Shown in pieces: positions 50,760 through 54,824 of a DNA stretch of 54,824 bases. The notes beneath the pieces are model-generated. The model was not told the origin of the DNA. It saw only the letters and a list, made by a program, of their open reading frames with translations, and did not search any database. Location: positions 1-54,824 of the forward strand of contig NZ_JAAMQU010000020.1 of the NCBI RefSeq assembly GCF_013522925.1, given 5' to 3'. A program made the translations under genes and the position numbers. How positions within the stretch are numbered: the first letter of the stretch is position 1; every line of letters starts with the position of its first letter. This stretch comes from Pseudomonas japonica (GTDB taxonomy: Bacteria; Pseudomonadota; Gammaproteobacteria; Pseudomonadales; Pseudomonadaceae).

Positions 50760-51674
50760 CTACCGGGTAGCCGCCAGCTGCTCGAGAAAGCTTTCCAGCA
50801 CCAAATGTGGGCGCCGCCCCTTTCGGGTGACCCATGAAAGGCTTAAGTCGTAGAAGCGCTGTCGAGCTTTCAACGCACGTAGCCGCCCTTGCTGCACCCA
50901 CGCTTCGGCGTAGTGATCCGGTAGGTAACCGATGTATCGGCCGGTGAGGATAAGGAACGCCATGCCCTCCCGGTCCGAGGCGCTGGCGCTGCAGTTCAGC
51001 ACCTGGTAGTGAGCCTGGATTTCGCCGGGCAATCGAAACGTCGGCGCAATGGCTTCCTGGCTATTTAGCCGATCGTCATCGAAGGTGGTGTCGTCGGCAT
51101 AAAACAAGGGGTGGCCCACCGCGCAATAGAGTGAAGAGCGCTCACTGTACAAGGGCTGGTACTCCAACCCCGGCAGCGCACTGGCTTGCGGCACTACCCC
51201 CACGTGAAGGCTGCCGTCCAGTACGCCTTGTTCCACCTGGCTGGGAGCAATCATGCGGATGTTGATTCGCACATCCGGCCCTCGCTCCTTGAGTTGCGCC
51301 AAGGCATGGGTAATACGCATATGCGGCAGCGTGACGAGGTTGTCGGTCAACCCAATGTTCAGCTCCCCACGCAAATGCTGGTGCAATCCATTCACTTCCG
51401 TGCGGAAGTTTTCCAGCGCGCCTAATAACTGCAGCGAGGACTGGTATACCTCACGCCCTTCTTCGGTCAGCGAGAAGCCTGCCCGGCCGCGCTGGCACAG
51501 CCGCAGCCCGATACGCTGCTCCAGGTCGCTCATTTGCTGGCTAATGGCGGAGCGGCCTATGCCGAGCACGTTCTCGGCCGCTGAAAACCCGCCGCATTCC
51601 ACAACACTACGGAAGATCCGCAACAGTCTGATATCAAAATCGCTGACCTGCGCCAGAGGCTCTCGACGGCTCAT
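50760..51674 (-). CDS. LysR family regulator, probably of bauA-mmsA
   Basis: A 304-residue LTTR: helix-turn-helix at the N-terminus (RIFRSVVECGGFSAAENVLGIGRSAISQQMSDLEQRIG), then a substrate-binding domain (LNIGLTDN, YIGYLPDHYAE). It is divergent from bauA across 113 bases, the usual arrangement for a regulator and its target. In P. aeruginosa a regulator (bauR) is next to bauA, but I am not sure that the two are orthologous. Confidence 0.85.
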   Translation of the reverse strand: MSRREPLAQVSDFDIRLLRIFRSVVECGGFSAAENVLGIGRSAISQQMSDLEQRIGLRLCQRGRAGFSLTEEGREVYQSSLQLLGALENFRTEVNGLHQHLRGELNIGLTDNLVTLPHMRITHALAQLKERGPDVRINIRMIAPSQVEQGVLDGSLHVGVVPQASALPGLEYQPLYSERSSLYCAVGHPLFYADDTTFDDDRLNSQEAIAPTFRLPGEIQAHYQVLNCSASASDREGMAFLILTGRYIGYLPDHYAEAWVQQGRLRALKARQRFYDLSLSWVTRKGRRPHLVLESFLEQLAATR

Positions 51675-51702
51675 TGTTTAGTCCCGCTCAGCCTGAAGAT
51701 TG

Positions 51703-51719
51703 GAAAAACAAGGTTTTTC
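51703..51719. promoter_or_regulatory. Candidate LysR operator between regulator and bauA
   Basis: GAAAAAC (51703-51709) and GTTTTTC (51713-51719) form a perfect 7-bp inverted repeat with a 3-base centre, midway between the two divergent starts. It is AT-rich against a GC-rich background, as expected of a LysR-type binding site. Confidence 0.5.
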
Positions 51720-51787
51720 GGACTTTATCCGCGTGCGAACGTAGCCGCAATCACCAACGCACGCTGCCATCCTCAAAGAGGTCTCAG

Positions 51788-53134
51788 ATGAACATGCCAG
51801 AGAATGCACCCGCCGGGCTGGCGAGCCAGCTCAAACTGGACGCCCACTGGATGCCGTATACGGCCAACCGTAACTTCCAGCGCGACCCTCGGATGATCGT
51901 GGCGGCGCAGGGGCGTTACCTGACCGACGACCGCGGCCGCCAGATCTACGACAGCCTCTCTGGCCTGTGGACCTGCGGTGCCGGCCATACCCGTAAGGAA
52001 ATTCAGGAAGCAGTTGCCCGTCAGCTAGGCGTGCTGGACTACTCGCCTGCATTCCAGTACGGCCATCCGTTGTCGTTCCAGTTGGCCGAAAAAATCATCG
52101 ACCTCACCCCCGGTGACCTCAATCATGTGTTCTTCACCAACTCGGGTTCCGAGTGCGCCGATACGGCGGTGAAGATGGTGCGTGCCTACTGGCGGCTCAA
52201 AGGCCAGGCCACCAAGACCAAGCTGATCGGCCGCGCGCGTGGCTACCATGGTGTGAACATCGCCGGTACGAGCCTGGGCGGCGTGAACGGTAACCGGAAG
52301 ATGTTCGGGCAACTGATGGACGTCGATCATCTGCCTCATACCCTTCTGCCGGCCAACGCCTATACCCGCGGCTTGCCCGAGGAAGGTGGAATCGCCCTGG
52401 CTGACGACCTGCTGCGGCTGATCGAGCTGCACGACGCGTCCAACATCGGCGCGGTGATCGTGGAACCCATGGCGGGTTCGGCGGGGGTACTGCCGCCGCC
52501 CAAGGGCTACCTCAAGCGCCTGCGCGAGATCTGCGACCAGCACAACATCCTGCTTATCTTCGACGAGGTGATCACAGGTTTCGGCCGTACCGGCAGCCTG
52601 TTTGGCGCAACGACCTTCGACGTAACGCCAGATTTGATGTGCATCGCCAAGCAGCTCACCAATGGCGCTATCCCAATGGGTGCGGTGATCGCTCGCAGCG
52701 AGATCTATCAAACCTTCATGGCGCAGCCCACGCCTGAATACGCGGTGGAATTCCCGCACGGCTATACCTATTCCGCTCACCCCGTAGCGTGCGCTGCCGG
52801 TATTGCTGCCCTGGATTTGCTGCTCAAGGAAAACCTTGTGCAAAGCGCGGCCGAGCTGGCGCCGTCATTCGAAGCGGCGATCCACGGGGTTAAAGGCGCA
52901 AGGCACATTGTGGATATCCGCAACTTCGGCCTGGCCGGCGCAATCCAGCTCACCCCGCGGGATGGGGATGCCATCGTGCGGCCGTACGAAGCAGCGATGA
53001 AACTATGGCAAAAAGGCTTCTATGTTCGTTATGGCGGCGACACCCTGCAGTTCGGCCCGACCTTTAATGCTACCGCCGAAGAAATGAGCAGCCTGTTCGA
53101 CGCAGTGGGCGAAGCCCTCAACCAGATCGACTGA
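51788..53134 (+). CDS. bauA: Beta-alanine:pyruvate transaminase
   Basis: A 448-residue class III aminotransferase turning beta-alanine and pyruvate into malonate semialdehyde and alanine. Marks: WMPYTANRNFQ, SLSGLWTCGAGH, FTNSGSECADTAVKMVRAYW, LLIFDEVITGFGRTG, and the PLP lysine in CIAKQLTNGAIPMGAV. AGAGG eight bases before ATG 51788 supports the start. Followed after 14 bases by mmsA, which uses its product. Confidence 0.95.
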   Translation: MNMPENAPAGLASQLKLDAHWMPYTANRNFQRDPRMIVAAQGRYLTDDRGRQIYDSLSGLWTCGAGHTRKEIQEAVARQLGVLDYSPAFQYGHPLSFQLAEKIIDLTPGDLNHVFFTNSGSECADTAVKMVRAYWRLKGQATKTKLIGRARGYHGVNIAGTSLGGVNGNRKMFGQLMDVDHLPHTLLPANAYTRGLPEEGGIALADDLLRLIELHDASNIGAVIVEPMAGSAGVLPPPKGYLKRLREICDQHNILLIFDEVITGFGRTGSLFGATTFDVTPDLMCIAKQLTNGAIPMGAVIARSEIYQTFMAQPTPEYAVEFPHGYTYSAHPVACAAGIAALDLLLKENLVQSAAELAPSFEAAIHGVKGARHIVDIRNFGLAGAIQLTPRDGDAIVRPYEAAMKLWQKGFYVRYGGDTLQFGPTFNATAEEMSSLFDAVGEALNQID

Positions 53135-53148
53135 TAACGGAGCACGTA

Positions 53149-54642
53149 ATGAGCACCATCCAACACCTGATCAATGGCGACCTGGTAAGCGCGGGTGATC
53201 GTACCGCTGACGTATTTAACCCTTCTACGGGCGAAGTCAGCGGGAAGGTACACCTGGCCGACGTGGCTACGGTCCAGCGCGCCATTGATGCTGCCAAGGC
53301 AGCATTTCCGGCCTGGCGCCGCACGCCCGCAGCCAAGCGTGCCCAAGTGATGTTCCGTTTCAAGCAACTGCTTGAGCAGAATGAAAGCAAGATCGCGCAG
53401 TTGATCAGCCAGGAACACGGCAAAACTCTGGAAGATGCCGCTGGCGAGCTCAAGCGCGGTATCGAGAACGTTGAGTTCGCATGCGCCGCACCTGAACTCT
53501 TGAAAGGTGAATACAGCCGTAACGTAGGGCCGAACATAGATGGCTGGTCCGACTTCCAGCCGCTAGGTGTAGTGGCAGGGATCACCCCGTTCAACTTTCC
53601 GGCGATGGTTCCTCTGTGGATGTATCCACTGGCCATAGTGTGCGGCAACTGCTTCATCCTCAAGCCTTCGGAGCGCGACCCCACGTCCACGCTGTATATC
53701 GCGCAACTTCTTCAGGAAGCTGGGCTGCCGGCCGGCGTGATGAGCGTGGTGCACGGCGACAAGGTCGCAGTGGATGCATTGATCGAAGCGCCTGAAGTGA
53801 AAGCGATCAGTTTCGTAGGCTCCACCCCGATCGCCGAGTACATCTATAAAGAAGGCGCTGCCCGTGGCAAGCGGGTACAGGCGCTGGGCGGGGCTAAGAA
53901 CCACGCCGTGCTGATGCCCGATGCCGACCTGGATAACGCGGTCAGCGCCTTGATGGGCGCGGCATATGGCTCCTGTGGTGAGCGCTGCATGGCGATCTCC
54001 GTCGCCGTATGCGTGGGCGACCAGGTAGCCGATGCACTGGTGGCCAGGCTGGCGCCGCAGATTCAGGAGCTGAAGATTGGCGCGGGTACCAGCTGTGGGT
54101 TGGATATGGGGCCACTGGTTACCGGCCAGCATCGGGACAAGGTCCGCGGGTATGTAGATGACGGCGTTGCGGCCGGCGCGCAGCTGGTAGTGGACGGCCG
54201 TGGGTTGAGCGTCAGCGGAAACGAAAACGGCTTCTTCCTTGGTGGGTGCCTTTTCGACCGCGTAACGCCCGACATGCGTATCTATAAAGAAGAGATCTTC
54301 GGGCCGGTGTTGTGCATCGTCCGGGTAAACAGCCTGGAAGAAGCCATGCAACTGATCAACGATCACGAGTATGGCAACGGCACCTGCATCTTCACCCGTG
54401 ACGGTGAAGCGGCGCGGCTGTTCTGTGATGAGATCGAAGTGGGCATGGTAGGGGTCAACGTGCCGCTCCCGGTGCCGGTGGCCTATCACAGCTTTGGCGG
54501 CTGGAAGCGCTCCTTGTTTGGAGACCTGCACGCCTACGGGCCTGATGGCGTCCGCTTCTATACCCGGCGCAAGGCAATCACCCAGCGGTGGCCGCAGCGC
54601 GCCAGCCATGAAGCTTCGCAGTTCGCGTTCCCCAGCCTTTAA
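53149..54642 (+). CDS. mmsA: CoA-acylating (methyl)malonate-semialdehyde dehydrogenase
   Basis: A 497-residue ALDH-superfamily enzyme. It oxidises malonate semialdehyde (and methylmalonate semialdehyde) to acetyl-CoA (propionyl-CoA) with NAD and CoA and release of CO2. Marks: PFNFPAMVPLWMYPLAI, GGAKNHAVLMPDAD, the catalytic cysteine in CGERCMAIS, and EEIFGPVL. It lacks an active-site Glu, as expected of this CoA-dependent branch. With bauA it completes beta-alanine catabolism. Confidence 0.95.
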   Translation: MSTIQHLINGDLVSAGDRTADVFNPSTGEVSGKVHLADVATVQRAIDAAKAAFPAWRRTPAAKRAQVMFRFKQLLEQNESKIAQLISQEHGKTLEDAAGELKRGIENVEFACAAPELLKGEYSRNVGPNIDGWSDFQPLGVVAGITPFNFPAMVPLWMYPLAIVCGNCFILKPSERDPTSTLYIAQLLQEAGLPAGVMSVVHGDKVAVDALIEAPEVKAISFVGSTPIAEYIYKEGAARGKRVQALGGAKNHAVLMPDADLDNAVSALMGAAYGSCGERCMAISVAVCVGDQVADALVARLAPQIQELKIGAGTSCGLDMGPLVTGQHRDKVRGYVDDGVAAGAQLVVDGRGLSVSGNENGFFLGGCLFDRVTPDMRIYKEEIFGPVLCIVRVNSLEEAMQLINDHEYGNGTCIFTRDGEAARLFCDEIEVGMVGVNVPLPVPVAYHSFGGWKRSLFGDLHAYGPDGVRFYTRRKAITQRWPQRASHEASQFAFPSL

Positions 54643-54685
54643 ACCTGTTGAAGAGGGTGTTCACACGGATGTAACAAATAAGTGT

Positions 54686-54713
54686 TGACGCCCTCTCGAA
54701 AGCCCTTATAATG
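54686..54713 (+). promoter_or_regulatory. Strong promoter, probably of an rRNA operon beyond the window
   Basis: TTGACG (54686-54691), 16-base spacer, TATAAT (54708-54713), a GC-rich discriminator (GCGCCCC) and an AT-rich stretch before the -35 (ATGTAACAAATAAG) that could be an UP element. The remaining ~110 bases are an untranslated, hairpin-prone leader. Together these are typical of stringently controlled rRNA P1 promoters in Pseudomonas; the 16S gene itself would lie outside. Confidence 0.6.
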
Positions 54714-54824
54714 CGCCCCACTTCCAGCGACAACGGAACGGCAAACTTCTTGAGAATCAACGAGTTAGCAGTTCGGGTAAGCGGGAAGTGGCTTCGATCT
54801 CCGGATCGGATGCGGTGAAAAAGG

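Noticed and set aside
1..54824. Prophage, integron, insertion sequence or CRISPR-Cas
   Set aside because: No integrase, transposase, cas gene, direct-repeat array or att-like duplication was found; genes are chromosomal housekeeping or ordinary accessory types.

Overview
The window is about 55 kb of high-GC bacterial chromosome, almost certainly from a Pseudomonas of the P. putida/P. fluorescens type. The evidence is a long run of core genes in the order I know from that genus (retS-purD-purH-fis-dusB, prmA, accC-accB, dsbD, gcbA, DUF2333, Nudix, SUI1, speA, then the cueR-copA and bauA-mmsA neighbourhoods). REP/REPIN-type palindromes of the Pseudomonas kind support this. No phage, insertion sequence, CRISPR array, tRNA or rRNA gene was seen, although a strong rRNA-type promoter sits at the right edge.

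Layout. Bases 1-2895: the end of a CbiG-CobJ fusion (cobalamin ring contraction), then two adjacent paralogous genes of unknown function. 2877-13284 (minus strand): a MarC-type membrane protein, the Gac/Rsm regulator RetS, purine synthesis (purD, purH), the dusB-fis operon, a zinc-ribbon/DUF3426 protein and prmA. 13454-17404: a 1316-residue DUF6543/dermonecrotic-toxin-like protein, transcribed against its neighbours, sits between prmA and accC. 17450-23183 (minus): accC-accB, dsbD and the diguanylate cyclase gcbA. 23423-27601 (plus): DUF2333, Nudix, SUI1 and speA. 27586-37250 (minus): a MATE exporter, two small membrane proteins, an apparent operon of MazG-like, cmoM and two DUF4136 lipoprotein genes, a LysE exporter with an AraC regulator, a MaoC-FabG pair and a bile-acid:sodium-type symporter. 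37333-42559: an AraC regulator, a RIO-type kinase and a copper-response module (cueR, copA, copZ) with two recognisable CueR promoters. 42635-47725: a Bcr/CflA exporter, an ArsR-type regulator, an adenine/adenosine deaminase, a Ca2+/H+ antiporter and an SDR. 47886-54642: YigZ, a RutR-like TetR regulator, a xanthine/urate-type NCS2 permease, and a LysR regulator divergent from bauA-mmsA (beta-alanine to acetyl-CoA).

How the genes work together. Four modules stand out: purine synthesis under the Fis neighbourhood; fatty-acid initiation (AccBC); copper sensing, export and chaperoning; and nucleobase/beta-alanine catabolism at the right end. The least ordinary items are the large toxin-like protein, whose C-terminus looks to me like a CheD/CNF-type deamidase fold with the catalytic Cys replaced by Val; the tandem unknown paralogues at the left end; and a prepilin-peptidase-like protein that has lost both catalytic aspartates. 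Family and synteny statements are from memory; no database search was possible.
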